Shown here one piece after another: positions 7,609 to 15,091 of a DNA stretch of 31,669 nucleotides. Numbering within the stretch: the first letter of the stretch is position 1; every line of letters begins with the position of its first letter. Made by a program: the position numbers and the translations under genes. The DNA is from Cellvibrionales bacterium UBA4495 (GTDB lineage Bacteria; Pseudomonadota; Gammaproteobacteria; Pseudomonadales; Porticoccaceae). The stretch spans positions 34,461-66,129 of the forward strand of contig DGNJ01000072.1 in assembly GCA_002388905.1 (NCBI GenBank). The letters are read 5' to 3'. The notes below the pieces were generated by a model, which was given only the letters and a program-made list of their open reading frames with translations, searched no databases and had not been told where the DNA came from.

Positions 7609-7815
7609 ATGAAAATTCATGCCGGCGCCCGGGTTGCGCTTATCGGAATCGGTGGGCTGTTTCTGGCGATTGCGGTTGTGCTTTTTCTCCTCAGCGCTGC
7701 TGGCCTGATTGAGAACCCAGGCTCCCTTGTACTTGGTCAATCCAGGGTTCGTACGCTTGCCTCGCTGGCGGTCATGGGGTGCCTGGCACTGGCCGCAGGT
7801 TTTTGGGACAAATAA
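7609..7815 (+). CDS. Small two-helix membrane protein, 68 residues
   Basis: Two hydrophobic segments (about 8-31 and 50-64) are separated by a short polar loop, with a positively charged N terminus and a short C-terminal tail. I recognise no family. AAGGGAA lies five to six bases before the ATG. It lies 67 bases downstream of the DUF2892 gene and 15 bases upstream of the next small gene, which fits co-transcription. Confidence 0.6.
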   Translation: MKIHAGARVALIGIGGLFLAIAVVLFLLSAAGLIENPGSLVLGQSRVRTLASLAVMGCLALAAGFWDK

Positions 7816-7830
7816 CCAAGCGGAGGATTT

Positions 7831-8010
7831 ATGTTCAAAATTTCCGATTTTTTTATTCTGGCGGCAGTCGCCATCTCCTTTGCCGTTTCCGGATTCTTAT
7901 GGTTCTCCGGACAGAAAGAGGAAGGTCTGTTCACGGCCCTTTGGGTACCGTCGATTCTTTGTTTCGGCATCTATTTCAAGCTACTGGGCCTGGGAGGTAG
8001 AGACAAATGA
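7831..8010 (+). CDS. Tiny two-helix membrane protein, 59 residues
   Basis: The protein begins MFKISDFFILAAVAISFAVS and has a first helix (about 6-26), a short loop with SGQKEEG, and a second helix around WVPSILCFGIYFKLLG. GGAGG stands four to five bases before the ATG, a strong ribosome-binding site. The stop overlaps the next start as ATGA, which supports real translation. Similar short proteins with a WFSGQKE...WVPSIL pattern occur, in my recollection, as conserved hypotheticals in marine bacteria. Function unknown. It is short enough that automatic gene callers may miss it. Confidence 0.7.
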   Translation: MFKISDFFILAAVAISFAVSGFLWFSGQKEEGLFTALWVPSILCFGIYFKLLGLGGRDK

Positions 8011-8135
8011 GCGATCAGATGATTCTCGGCGTCGCTATCGCCGTCTTCGTGCTCCTGGGCATCGGCCTGTTTTTCACGGTTAAGGAATACCGGCAGACGA
8101 TTTATCCGCCGTCAGAACGCGACCAGGACGACTGA
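8007..8135 (+). CDS. Single-helix membrane miniprotein, 42 residues
   Basis: One hydrophobic helix (about 5-24) is followed by a charged tail, TVKEYRQTIYPPSERDQDD. The start codon overlaps the preceding stop (ATGA), so the two are probably translationally coupled. AGGTAG precedes the ATG at a usable distance inside the upstream gene. Codon choice matches the neighbours. No family is recognised. The acidic, arginine-containing tail could bind a partner, which is inference. Confidence 0.6.
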   Translation: MSDQMILGVAIAVFVLLGIGLFFTVKEYRQTIYPPSERDQDD

Positions 8136-8161
8136 ATAGACGATGTTTTGGGGGGACGGCC

Positions 8162-8659
8162 ATGACCCGGAATTCTGCGACCGGTACGCCTACAACAATG
8201 ACGAATACGATTCCCATCCCCAAGCGGGCAGGAGACCCAACCCGCCTTCTCGCCCATCTCGGCACAATCCCTTTCCTTGCCGGTGCCCTGTTGCTGACGG
8301 CGGGAATTCAACGGATCGGAACCGCGCTCGACACCGTCACCCTGATGGGAAGCTATGGCCTCGCTATCATCAGTTTTATGGCCGGCACGCTTTGGGGTGT
8401 CAGCAAGCGATCCGTCGGCGCTTCCGAACACGGCATCCTGGTAGTTAGCAACGTTGTCACTCTGGCGGCATGGGTCGGTTTTTTGATCCTCCCCTCCCCG
8501 CTGTTACTACTGTTGTTAACCCTACTTTTTCCTCTTCTGCTGGCGGCGGATTATCAACTGATGAAACAAGCGCAGATCACCATCTCCTACTTCCGGTTGC
8601 GCTGTCACGTCACCGGCGTCGTGGTGGCGGCATTGCTTGTAAGCTTGATTTTCCTGTGA
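8162..8659 (+). CDS. DUF3429 (TMEM69-like) membrane protein
   Basis: This 165-residue protein carries the DUF3429 pattern: a first helix LLAHLGTIPFLAGALLL, then the diagnostic YGLAIISFMAGTLWG segment around residues 66-80, and three further hydrophobic helices including one very leucine-rich stretch near 115-130. The family is uncharacterised, and its mitochondrial relative is TMEM69. The ATG at 8162 is preceded by a run of G (GGGGGGA). An in-frame ATG at 8198 is an alternative. It sits 26 bases after the 42-residue gene, so it likely belongs to the same transcript. Confidence 0.8.
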   Translation: MTRNSATGTPTTMTNTIPIPKRAGDPTRLLAHLGTIPFLAGALLLTAGIQRIGTALDTVTLMGSYGLAIISFMAGTLWGVSKRSVGASEHGILVVSNVVTLAAWVGFLILPSPLLLLLLTLLFPLLLAADYQLMKQAQITISYFRLRCHVTGVVVAALLVSLIFL

Positions 8660-8694
8660 ACCATAATGTCAGCCATTGCCGGATTTAAGGGGCC

Positions 8695-8943
8695 ATGACC
8701 GAGCACGATAAAATCCCACCGCCCGATGACAACGCGGAGACTAAAAACGATCACTCCTTGCGGGAAAAGTCCTGGAAGCGGGCCACCGGTGAGGCCGTAC
8801 CGAAAACACTGACGCCCTACGAATGGCTGGAATATTACAAACAGTACGGCATACCTGAATCGCATCGCGGGGGGCCCGATCAGGAGCATAAGCGGCCCGA
8901 AGGCCTGGTCAAACGACTGAAACACTGGCTGAAGAACCGCTGA
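8695..8943 (+). CDS. Small charged soluble protein, 82 residues
   Basis: A hydrophilic protein with an acidic N-terminal part, a TPYEWLEYYKQYGIPESHR centre rich in aromatics, and a basic C-terminal helix ending KRLKHWLKNR. No membrane segment or known motif is seen. It lies 35 bases after the DUF3429 gene on the same strand. The basic amphipathic C terminus could attach to membranes or nucleic acid, which is a guess. The ribosome-binding site is modest (AAGGGG). Confidence 0.6.
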   Translation: MTEHDKIPPPDDNAETKNDHSLREKSWKRATGEAVPKTLTPYEWLEYYKQYGIPESHRGGPDQEHKRPEGLVKRLKHWLKNR

Positions 8944-8983
8944 CACGCTGGATCGCTATTCACCGTAACGCGCACCCGTCGCA

Positions 8984-9361
8984 CTACCAGTCCAGAAATA
9001 CATCCTCTGCTTTAAAGTCGTAATTGGCCCTGGTCACCCTCTTACGAGCACGACTCTCCCTGATACTACGCTGCACGGCAAGCGACCAGACGGAATGACG
9101 ATCCACGATGTGGTAGCCGTCGTCGATCAACTCGGCAGCGATGGCACGCCTTGCAGCAACCGCCTGGTCGTGAACCTGGTAAGGCCCCTGTTGAAGAAGC
9201 TTTTCCGGCCGCAGTAAGTCATCCAACCCGGCCACTGCTATCAGTGTCGCCGTGCCGTCATCCTCGCACCGGATATGCAATTCAATACGGAAATTGTCGC
9301 CCCCCTCCAGGACCACCGGAGAGGAATCCGACGAAACGGTTTTTTCGTATCGCAATCTCAC
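8984..9361 (-). CDS. Unknown protein, 125 residues, with a GTG start
   Basis: No family is recognised. The protein starts VRLRYEKTV, has a beta-rich first half (FRIELHIRCEDDGTATLIAVAGL), a central helix with AVAARRAIAAELIDDGYHIVDRHS and a basic stretch, RESRARKRVTRANYDF. The GTG at 9361 is chosen because AAGGAG (9369-9374 on the opposite strand) lies exactly seven bases upstream. The frame is open farther, to an ATG at 9418, but that extension has no ribosome-binding site and would run through a strong dyad. It converges on the small-membrane-protein cluster with a 40-base gap. Soluble and cytoplasmic by composition. Confidence 0.6.
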   Translation of the reverse strand: MRLRYEKTVSSDSSPVVLEGGDNFRIELHIRCEDDGTATLIAVAGLDDLLRPEKLLQQGPYQVHDQAVAARRAIAAELIDDGYHIVDRHSVWSLAVQRSIRESRARKRVTRANYDFKAEDVFLDW

Positions 9362-9403
9362 GTCAGAGCTCCTTGGTACTGTGGCGGTGGAAAAGCCCGG
9401 TAC

Positions 9404-9434
9404 CGGGCAACATGACAATCGTCATGATTGCCCG
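9404..9434. promoter_or_regulatory. Strong dyad 43 bases upstream of the unknown gene
   Basis: CGGGCAACATGAC (9404-9416) and GTCATGATTGCCCG (9421-9434) pair over 13 positions with one bulged A around an AATC loop. The core CATGAC-N4-GTCATG is a perfect dyad. It lies 43 bases upstream of the GTG start of the minus-strand gene, where an operator would be expected. No T-run follows on either strand. Confidence 0.55.
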
Positions 9435-9714
9435 AAGTGCTTCTTAAAGCAGCGTGTCCGTCTTGATTATAGGGTTCTCGCACCTGCATCGGCGACTGAA
9501 ACAGCCGGTTATCGCCCACGGCTTCAAGTCAATCCGGTTGCAACGCCGGCTGCATGAGCAACTGGTTTGCCGAACCCGGGCACCCACCTGTATGGCTCTG
9601 TGCGTTCCTGTACATTACCAGGATAGTGGTTTATACATAAGCCGTACACGTGGTCCTTGCCTGCGGTTCTGTGAGAGCGCCTGGGCGGTGTCCCTCGCCC
9701 TACCCGCTATTTCC
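9435..9714. other. Non-coding spacer
   Basis: Between the dyad and the SDR gene end I see no gene or RNA. It contains CTGTAC and GTACAC hexamers around 9609 and 9653 and an AT-rich patch near 9630-9650, which may be promoter material for the minus-strand unknown gene. No clear terminator for the SDR gene is found. Confidence 0.3.
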
Positions 9715-10419
9715 TCACCAGGGCAATTCGGTGCCGTCCCAGCTCCAGAAGCGTCCTGTCTTTTCCGGCGTCAACTTGTCGATCACCGACAGCAACTGGC
9801 CCGCCGTCCGGTCGGTGGAAAACAGCTTTTCCGGGGGCACGTTGCGTTGGAAGGGTTTGGACAGCCGTGTATCGCTGGTGCCCGGGTGAAGCGCAGCGAC
9901 ACAGCCGTTGGGCACCTTCACCCGCCATTCGACAGCCAGGGTTTTCAGGACCATGTTCAGGGCCGCTTTGGAGGCACGGTAGCTGTACCAGCCGCCCAGC
10001 CGGTTTTCCTCGATGCTCCCCACCCGGGCGGACACGGCGGCAAATACGGGCCGCTCGCTTTTTTTCAGCAGCTTCATGAAATGCTTCGCCAACAGCAACG
10101 TAGGCAGGGTATTGACCCGGATATTGTCGAGAAAAAATTCCGCATCGGCGTGTACGATGGTCTTCTCCGGGCCCTTGTCCTCCCGATGCAGCAGGCCAAT
10201 ACAGTTGATCAGCAGGTCCAGGTCACCGGTCTCGGCAGCCAGTTGCTCGACGTTTTCCCCGCTGGTGGCGTCCAGGGGGAACCACCGCACCTTTTTCAAC
10301 GGTTCCGGTGGGTGCCGATACCAGGTGCCCATTACCTCCGTGATGTCATCCCGCTTGCTGAGACGATCCACAAGGCTCCGACCGATTCCCCCGCTGCCAC
10401 CGACAATCAACGCCCTCAC
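9715..10419 (-). CDS. SDR-family oxidoreductase, C-factor-like
   Basis: A 234-residue short-chain dehydrogenase with an intact active site: nucleotide motif GGSGGIG (7-13), a NCIG motif near 72 in place of NNAG, Ser130, Tyr147 and Lys151 (YSYRASK). It resembles the CsgA/C-factor-like group of SDRs whose substrates are mostly unknown. Its GTG start overlaps the stop of the upstream DCC gene (GTGA), so the pair forms an operon and is translationally coupled. GGCGGAAGA just upstream serves as the ribosome-binding site. Cytoplasmic NADP(H)-type enzyme by motif, substrate not known. Confidence 0.85.
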   Translation of the reverse strand: MRALIVGGSGGIGRSLVDRLSKRDDITEVMGTWYRHPPEPLKKVRWFPLDATSGENVEQLAAETGDLDLLINCIGLLHREDKGPEKTIVHADAEFFLDNIRVNTLPTLLLAKHFMKLLKKSERPVFAAVSARVGSIEENRLGGWYSYRASKAALNMVLKTLAVEWRVKVPNGCVAALHPGTSDTRLSKPFQRNVPPEKLFSTDRTAGQLLSVIDKLTPEKTGRFWSWDGTELPW

Positions 10420-10778
10420 TCTTCCGCCCCCATACAGGGCGTGCAGCCGTAGCGACGGCGGTAGCGCCGCGTGGCCCAGCGCTCATAGACACCCGCAGCG
10501 ATCCGACTGATAACCGGCCAGTGCAGAGTGGCGAACAGCCACCCCCAGGAAGTGTGGGACCAGGCGCGAACCGTGGCGTCGACGCCTTTCAGCCACTCGC
10601 CATCCGCGGTCCTCAGATGGAGGATTCTGAGCATGGCGAGGACCGAAGGCTCGCCGGCGCCGGGGTGCAAGCTATGGATATCGACAAAGACCAGCCCGCC
10701 GTCGTGGTGCCTCCGGAGGTAGCGTATTTCCCGGCGGCACAGGGGGCACTGGCCGTCGAAGAATAGAGTATCCTGCAT
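10416..10778 (-). CDS. DCC-family thiol-disulfide oxidoreductase-like protein (DUF393)
   Basis: A 120-residue protein with the DUF393 signature FDGQCPLC near the N terminus, giving a CPLC pair at Cys11 and Cys14. The rest carries the usual tryptophan-rich middle (WLKGVDATVRAW) and a basic C terminus with an extra CTPC pair at the end. The family is predicted to be thioredoxin-like, but the redox role is unproven. It is the first gene of a two-gene unit with the SDR. A promoter-like AT-rich stretch lies at about 10795-10815. Confidence 0.85.
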   Translation of the reverse strand: MQDTLFFDGQCPLCRREIRYLRRHHDGGLVFVDIHSLHPGAGEPSVLAMLRILHLRTADGEWLKGVDATVRAWSHTSWGWLFATLHWPVISRIAAGVYERWATRRYRRRYGCTPCMGAEE

Positions 10779-10997
10779 CGCCCAGGACCGAATTGGTATA
10801 TACAGCGGTTATAGCAGATTTCCCGGAACGCCAACACTGGTACAAACCCTCGACAGAGCATAGGAAGGACAACGCCCATTGCCGAACCGGTATTTCAAGG
10901 CTCCATCGCTACCGGAACAACCCTATTGGAGAGACACATGGTTCGCGCCCTTGCGCCACTGTATTTTTATGCAGTCTATCGACACGGGCAAAAAACG

Positions 10998-11038
10998 GAC
11001 CAAAAAAAATGGCCGGAGAAATTATCTCCGGCCATTTT
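10998..11038 (-). terminator. Rho-independent terminator of the tRNA operon
   Basis: A perfect 14-bp stem (AAAATGGCCGGAGA at 11006-11019 with TCTCCGGCCATTTT at 11025-11038) and a five-base loop are followed on the minus strand by eight T residues (11002-11009, partly in the stem). It stands 12 bases beyond the encoded CCA of tRNA-Asp. Confidence 0.9.
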
Positions 11039-11050
11039 CAATGGTTTATA

Positions 11051-11127
11051 TGGCGACCCGGAAGGGACTTGAACCCTCGACCTCCGGCGTGACAGGCCGG
11101 CATTCTAACCAACTGAACTACCGGGCC
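11051..11127 (-). tRNA. tRNA-Asp (GTC)
   Basis: Read on the minus strand, a 77-base cloverleaf starts GGCCCGG and ends CCGGGTC, discriminator G and an encoded CCA. The D arm is GTTCAGTTGGTTAGAAT, the anticodon loop CCTGTCACG gives GTC, and the T arm contains GGTTCAAGTCC. It closely resembles E. coli tRNA-Asp. It follows tRNA-Val by 16 bases in the same transcript. Confidence 0.96.
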
Positions 11128-11143
11128 GCAGTTCTCGGATTAT

Positions 11144-11219
11144 TGGTGGGTGGTACAGGGGTCGAACCTGTGACCTACGGCTTGTAAGGCCGTCGCTCTC
11201 CCAACTGAGCTAACCACCC
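11144..11219 (-). tRNA. tRNA-Val (TAC)
   Basis: A 76-base cloverleaf on the minus strand starts GGGTGGT and ends ACCACCC, discriminator A and an encoded CCA. The anticodon loop CCTTACAAG gives TAC. The D arm TAGCTCAGTTGGGAGAGC and T arm GGTTCGACCCC are canonical. It is the first gene of the tRNA operon. Confidence 0.96.
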
Positions 11220-11235
11220 TCCGAGAGAGAGGCGC

Positions 11236-11263
11236 ATTCTACCGAATTCTTCCGGGCTGTCAA
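11236..11263 (-). promoter_or_regulatory. Sigma-70 promoter of the tRNA-Val/tRNA-Asp operon
   Basis: On the minus strand, a perfect -35 TTGACA (11263-11258) and -10 TAGAAT (11241-11236) are separated by 16 bases. A GC-rich discriminator, GCGCC, follows the -10, as is usual for stringently controlled stable-RNA promoters. The mature 5' end of tRNA-Val lies 16 bases below the -10. Confidence 0.85.
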
Positions 11264-11392
11264 ATCCCTTTTGACGGAATTTTCCGGGGACCTGAATCGT
11301 GGTCTTGAAGGCACCAGAGAGGCGGCCCGGGCCCTATACATGGCGGTGTCGTACCATTAACATTACCGGCCCCCAAACACCGCCGCACAGCC

Positions 11393-11749
11393 ATGGAAAT
11401 CTTCAAGGAGTTCTCGTTCGAGGCCGCCCACCGCCTGCCCAATGTGCCGGAGGATCACAAATGTGCCCGCCTCCACGGCCACTCCTACCATATAACCCTC
11501 TATATCGCCGGTCCCGTCGGCGACGACAGTGGCTGGATCATGGACTTTGCCGATCTCAAGGAAGCCTTTAGGCCCACCTACAAGGCGCTGGATCACCGCT
11601 ACCTCAACGATATTCCCGGCCTCGAGAACCCCACCAGTGAGAATATAGCCCGCTGGATCTGGGCGGACGTCAAACCCCGCCTGCCGGGGCTGTCCCGGGT
11701 CGCGGTGCGGGAAACCTGCACCAGTGGCTGCATCTATTCGGGGGAATAA
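11393..11749 (+). CDS. 6-carboxytetrahydropterin synthase (QueD)
   Basis: QueD makes 6-carboxy-5,6,7,8-tetrahydropterin from dihydroneopterin triphosphate, the second step toward queuosine. The 118-residue length and all motifs fit: zinc ligands His13, His28 and His30, catalytic Cys24 in CARLHGH, a DHRYLND motif with the catalytic His near 68, and a C-terminal [10 protein letters not shown] segment with the substrate-binding Glu. The other queuosine genes are not in this window. The region upstream to the tRNA promoter is short, and I see no preQ1 riboswitch. It converges on the stress-protein gene with a 59-base gap. Confidence 0.93.
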   Translation: MEIFKEFSFEAAHRLPNVPEDHKCARLHGHSYHITLYIAGPVGDDSGWIMDFADLKEAFRPTYKALDHRYLNDIPGLENPTSENIARWIWADVKPRLPGLSRVAVRETCTSGCIYSGE

Positions 11750-11808
11750 TAGTCCCCCATCGAAGTGGCGGCCCAAGCAACGCCCCTGCACTGCCCGGGT
11801 TTCGCCGG

Positions 11809-12570
11809 TTATCCGTTGAGCAGCAGGACGGAGCCCGCAGCCCGCTCGAAGGCACTCTCAAGCACGTCCCTGGGCGTGGAGGCAATACTGTCGCGAGGCA
11901 GCAGCACAAGGTCGCAGGCCGGGTTACCCAGCATGCGCTGCAGGCGGTTGTGCTCGGACAGCCCGGTATTATCGAGATAGACCCGGGCACCGGATTCAGC
12001 CAGCCCCGATAGCAGCGTTCGGGGCACGCGCCGCTCGGCAATCACGAAAATTTCCCGGGTGTGGCCGTTCTTGACCAGGGCGTGGAGAATCTCCAGTGCC
12101 CGCTGGGACTGGGGGCTGTCGTCGTAAACCAGCTTGACCCGGTGATAGTACTCTCCTTGAACCGCGTGCCGGGCCCCACGGGGGGTTCGCCGGCCGGGGA
12201 AAAAAATATCGCAGTCGCTTCTCTCCAGGGCGGCCGGGGTCCGCCGGCCGGAGGTGTAATCAAACCGGAACCTGACCCGCCGGCTGGTGGCAAACTCGCT
12301 GAACCGCGCCTCCACCGTATAGACCAGTTCCCGATTGCGACGCTTGAGGGTATCGGCATAAAGATCCCGCTCGGCGCCCGACGAGCGCACCACTTCGGTG
12401 GTAAACGGCAACTCGGCAATCTGCTGGAGGAAGATATCCTCGACAAACAGCCCCAGCAGGCTGGTATCCAGTCGCTGCGCCATGGTCACCACGGCTTCCA
12501 GGGCGGTGCGATTGATGCCCCGGATGTCGATGGGTACCAGTATTTCCCGACGCCTTGTATCAGTCGTCAT
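11809..12570 (-). CDS. Tandem universal-stress-protein-like protein
   Basis: A 253-residue protein with two UspA-like alpha/beta segments. The first begins REILVPIDIRGINRTALEAVVTMAQRL (9-35), and the second begins VKLVYDDSPQSQRALEILHALV (about 150-171) and ends with ERAAGSVLLLNG. The ATP-binding glycine motif (GxxGxxG-S/T) of ATP-type Usps is not clear in either half. The start at 12570 lies inside the end of the Lon-like gene with an 11-base overlap, and GAGGG is about nine bases upstream. The frame is open to 12693, but that is Lon coding sequence. Coupling to the protease suggests a shared stress role. Confidence 0.75.
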   Translation of the reverse strand: MTTDTRRREILVPIDIRGINRTALEAVVTMAQRLDTSLLGLFVEDIFLQQIAELPFTTEVVRSSGAERDLYADTLKRRNRELVYTVEARFSEFATSRRVRFRFDYTSGRRTPAALERSDCDIFFPGRRTPRGARHAVQGEYYHRVKLVYDDSPQSQRALEILHALVKNGHTREIFVIAERRVPRTLLSGLAESGARVYLDNTGLSEHNRLQRMLGNPACDLVLLPRDSIASTPRDVLESAFERAAGSVLLLNG

Positions 12571-15022
12571 CGTTGTCACCCTCATCGCCATCGCCTGGCC
12601 TGCCGCGCGAGGCACTGTATTTTTTGCTGAGCTCCACCAGGTCCCGGACCCGGGCCATAACCCGCCCATTGATGGAATCGGCCGGGAAATCACCCTTGTC
12701 GTCCGGCGTCCCCGCAGGCTGGCCCATCAGTAACTCCAGGGCCTCGTCCATGGTCGCCACCGCATAGACATGGAAGCGACCCGCCGCTACTGCCTCAATC
12801 ACGTCGTCGCGCAACATCAGGTGCTCGAGATTTGAACGGGGGATCACCACGCCCTGCCCCCCGGCCAGCCCGCGGGCCCGGCAGATGTCGAAAAAGCCCT
12901 CGATTTTCTCGTTGACCCCGCCGATGGCCTGCACCTGGCCGTGCTGGTTCACCGAGCCGGTCACCGCCAGATACTGGCGTACGGGTATGCGCGAAAGCGC
13001 CGACAGAAGCGCCGTCAATTCCGCCACCGAGGCGCTGTCCCCCTCAACGCCGCCGTAGGATTGCTCGAATGCCAGGGTAGCGGACAAGGGCAAAGGCTGA
13101 TCCCTGGCAAAACGATTGGCCAGGAACGAGGAGATGATCATCACCCCCTTCGAGTGAATCCGGCCACCCAGCTTGACCTCCCGTTCAATGTCGAGAACCC
13201 GGCCGCTCCCCAGCCGGGCAGTGGCGGTGATACGGGTGGGCTTGCCAAAGGAGTAGTCGCCGAGCTGGTAGACCGACAGGCCGTTGACCTGGGCGACCCG
13301 CTCGCCGGTGGTATCCACGAGCATGATGTCCCGGAGAATGCTTTCGTGGGAGCGCTCCCGGAACTGGTCGAGCCGGTGAACGGCGGCGTCGACAGCCTTC
13401 TGGACATCCTCGGCGGCAATGGTTTCCGAGCCCCGGATTTCCGCCCAATGGTCGCTCTCGCAAAGCAGGTTGGTAAGCCGCCCCATATGCAGGGACAGTT
13501 TCTGGTTATCCTGCACCTGGCGGGCGGAATGCTCGATGACCCTGGCCACGCCGGAACGATCCAGTGGCCTGATTTCCTCCCGATCCTGCAGGGTGCGGAT
13601 CAGCCGGGGGTAAGTGGCCGTGCTCTCGCCGTTCCATTCCACGTCCTCGGACATGTCTGCGGCAATTTTGAACAATTCGCTGAACTCCGGGTCGTACTGT
13701 TCGAGCAGGTAATACACGTGGCGATCCCCCGTCAGTACCACCTTGGTGTTGAGGGGGATGGGTTCCGGCTCCAATTGCACCGTACTGGCAAAACTGTACA
13801 TGTGCTCGAGGGACTGGATGCGAATTTCCCGGGCCCGCAGGGTGCGCTTGAGGGTTTCCCAGGCAAAGGGATTGGTGAGGACCTTGACGGCATCCAGCAC
13901 CAGGTAGCCGCCATTGGCCTGGTGCAGCGCCCCGGGCTTTAGCAGGGTGAAGTTGGTGGTCAGCGTACCCTGTATGGCCACATGTTCGATGCGCCCCACC
14001 AGGTTCATAAAGGTGGGGTTGTCCTCATAGATAACCGGCGCACCATCCAGCTCGCTGTTGTCCACCAGCACATTGACGTGGTACTGGGGAAAGTGGTCGG
14101 CGGTAAGCTTGCCGCCCTGCCCCTGTCGGCGATCATCCTGTTGCTGCCGGAAGGCATCGACATTTTCCACCACGTCGGCCTTCACCGCGTCGATATGCTC
14201 CACCACCGCGGGCAGGTCCTCGTAACGCTTACGCAGGTCCGCGAACAACTGGTCGATGGCCAGCTGACTGAATTCCCTGTTGAGCTCCTTGAGCTTTTCC
14301 TTACCCTCTTTCACCAGCGCCGGCAACTGGCGAATAATGCTCTTGAGTTCCTCCTTGAGTTCGTCGATTTTTTCCTGGATCTTTTTCTTCTCGTCCTCCG
14401 GGAGATCCTCGAATTCGGCGGGTGACAGAATCTTGTCCTCCTTGACCGGCGCCAGGGTGTAACCCTGAGGTGTCTGGACCAGTGTTATATTCTCCTGACG
14501 GGCCTTTTCGTCCAGTTCCCTGAACGCTTTCTGCTCCCGTTCCGAGTACTCCTCGCCCATTTCCTGGAGGCGGGCCTGGTACTCGTCGCTCTGGAAAGTG
14601 GCGGTAATGCTGTCGATCAGGTCCTCGATACAGCGGATCATGTCCTCGCGCAACCGGCAGCCCCGCCCGGCCGGCAACCGCAGGGCAACGGGCTTGTGGG
14701 AGGCATCGAAGTTGTTGACGTAGCAACAGTCATCAGGCGGTTCCCGGGCCCCGGCCTTGGCGTTGAGATATTCCTCGAGCAATTCGTGCTTGCCCAGCCC
14801 CGTCGAACCCAGCAGGAACATGTTGTAACCCCGATGGCGGATATCGAGGCCCAGGCGCAGGGCATCCACTGCCCGCTCCTGCCCGAAATGATCGTCCAGG
14901 GGCTCAACCTCCGACGTGCTCTGGAAATCGAACGAAGTCGGGTCACAGGTACGATAAAGCTGGTCGGGTGTCAGGGGATTGCGGAAACCGCCTTCTCGTC
15001 GTCGAGTCTCTTGTTCTGTCAT
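12560..15022 (-). CDS. Lon-like AAA+ protease (LonB/YcbZ-type, S16 family)
   Basis: An 820-residue protein with an N-terminal AAA+ part and a C-terminal Lon protease domain. It lacks the Lon substrate-binding LAN domain and is of the AAA_32 plus Lon_C type. Walker A is GSTGLGKHE (72-80, Lys78). A long charged coiled-coil insertion spans roughly 160-270. The catalytic dyad is intact: Ser663 in GDSAS and Lys706 in GGVNEKIEG, spaced by 43 residues as in E. coli Lon. The C terminus ends in an acidic tail (GDGDEGDNDDD). It is probably cytoplasmic, and its targets are unknown. The ribosome-binding site is weak. It lies 69 bases downstream of the Host_attach gene and overlaps the Usp gene. Confidence 0.9.
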   Translation of the reverse strand: MTEQETRRREGGFRNPLTPDQLYRTCDPTSFDFQSTSEVEPLDDHFGQERAVDALRLGLDIRHRGYNMFLLGSTGLGKHELLEEYLNAKAGAREPPDDCCYVNNFDASHKPVALRLPAGRGCRLREDMIRCIEDLIDSITATFQSDEYQARLQEMGEEYSEREQKAFRELDEKARQENITLVQTPQGYTLAPVKEDKILSPAEFEDLPEDEKKKIQEKIDELKEELKSIIRQLPALVKEGKEKLKELNREFSQLAIDQLFADLRKRYEDLPAVVEHIDAVKADVVENVDAFRQQQDDRRQGQGGKLTADHFPQYHVNVLVDNSELDGAPVIYEDNPTFMNLVGRIEHVAIQGTLTTNFTLLKPGALHQANGGYLVLDAVKVLTNPFAWETLKRTLRAREIRIQSLEHMYSFASTVQLEPEPIPLNTKVVLTGDRHVYYLLEQYDPEFSELFKIAADMSEDVEWNGESTATYPRLIRTLQDREEIRPLDRSGVARVIEHSARQVQDNQKLSLHMGRLTNLLCESDHWAEIRGSETIAAEDVQKAVDAAVHRLDQFRERSHESILRDIMLVDTTGERVAQVNGLSVYQLGDYSFGKPTRITATARLGSGRVLDIEREVKLGGRIHSKGVMIISSFLANRFARDQPLPLSATLAFEQSYGGVEGDSASVAELTALLSALSRIPVRQYLAVTGSVNQHGQVQAIGGVNEKIEGFFDICRARGLAGGQGVVIPRSNLEHLMLRDDVIEAVAAGRFHVYAVATMDEALELLMGQPAGTPDDKGDFPADSINGRVMARVRDLVELSKKYSASRGRPGDGDEGDNDDD

Positions 15023-15091
15023 TGCCTGTATCCGTTACCGATAGATAGGTTCACGATGCCGCCCGGGGCACCTGCTGCGAAGTTTGAAGCA

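Noticed and set aside
9454..10452. Open frame of 332 codons on the plus strand
   Set aside because: It lies antisense to the SDR gene, which has full family motifs. Long antisense frames are common in GC-rich DNA.
10938..11060. Small frame with GGAGAG before an ATG, reading toward the tRNA terminator
   Set aside because: It would read through the terminator hairpin and into antisense tRNA-Asp, and the peptide shows no recognisable feature.
12941..13942. Open frame of 333 codons on the plus strand
   Set aside because: It is antisense to the Lon-like protease domain, whose catalytic motifs are intact.
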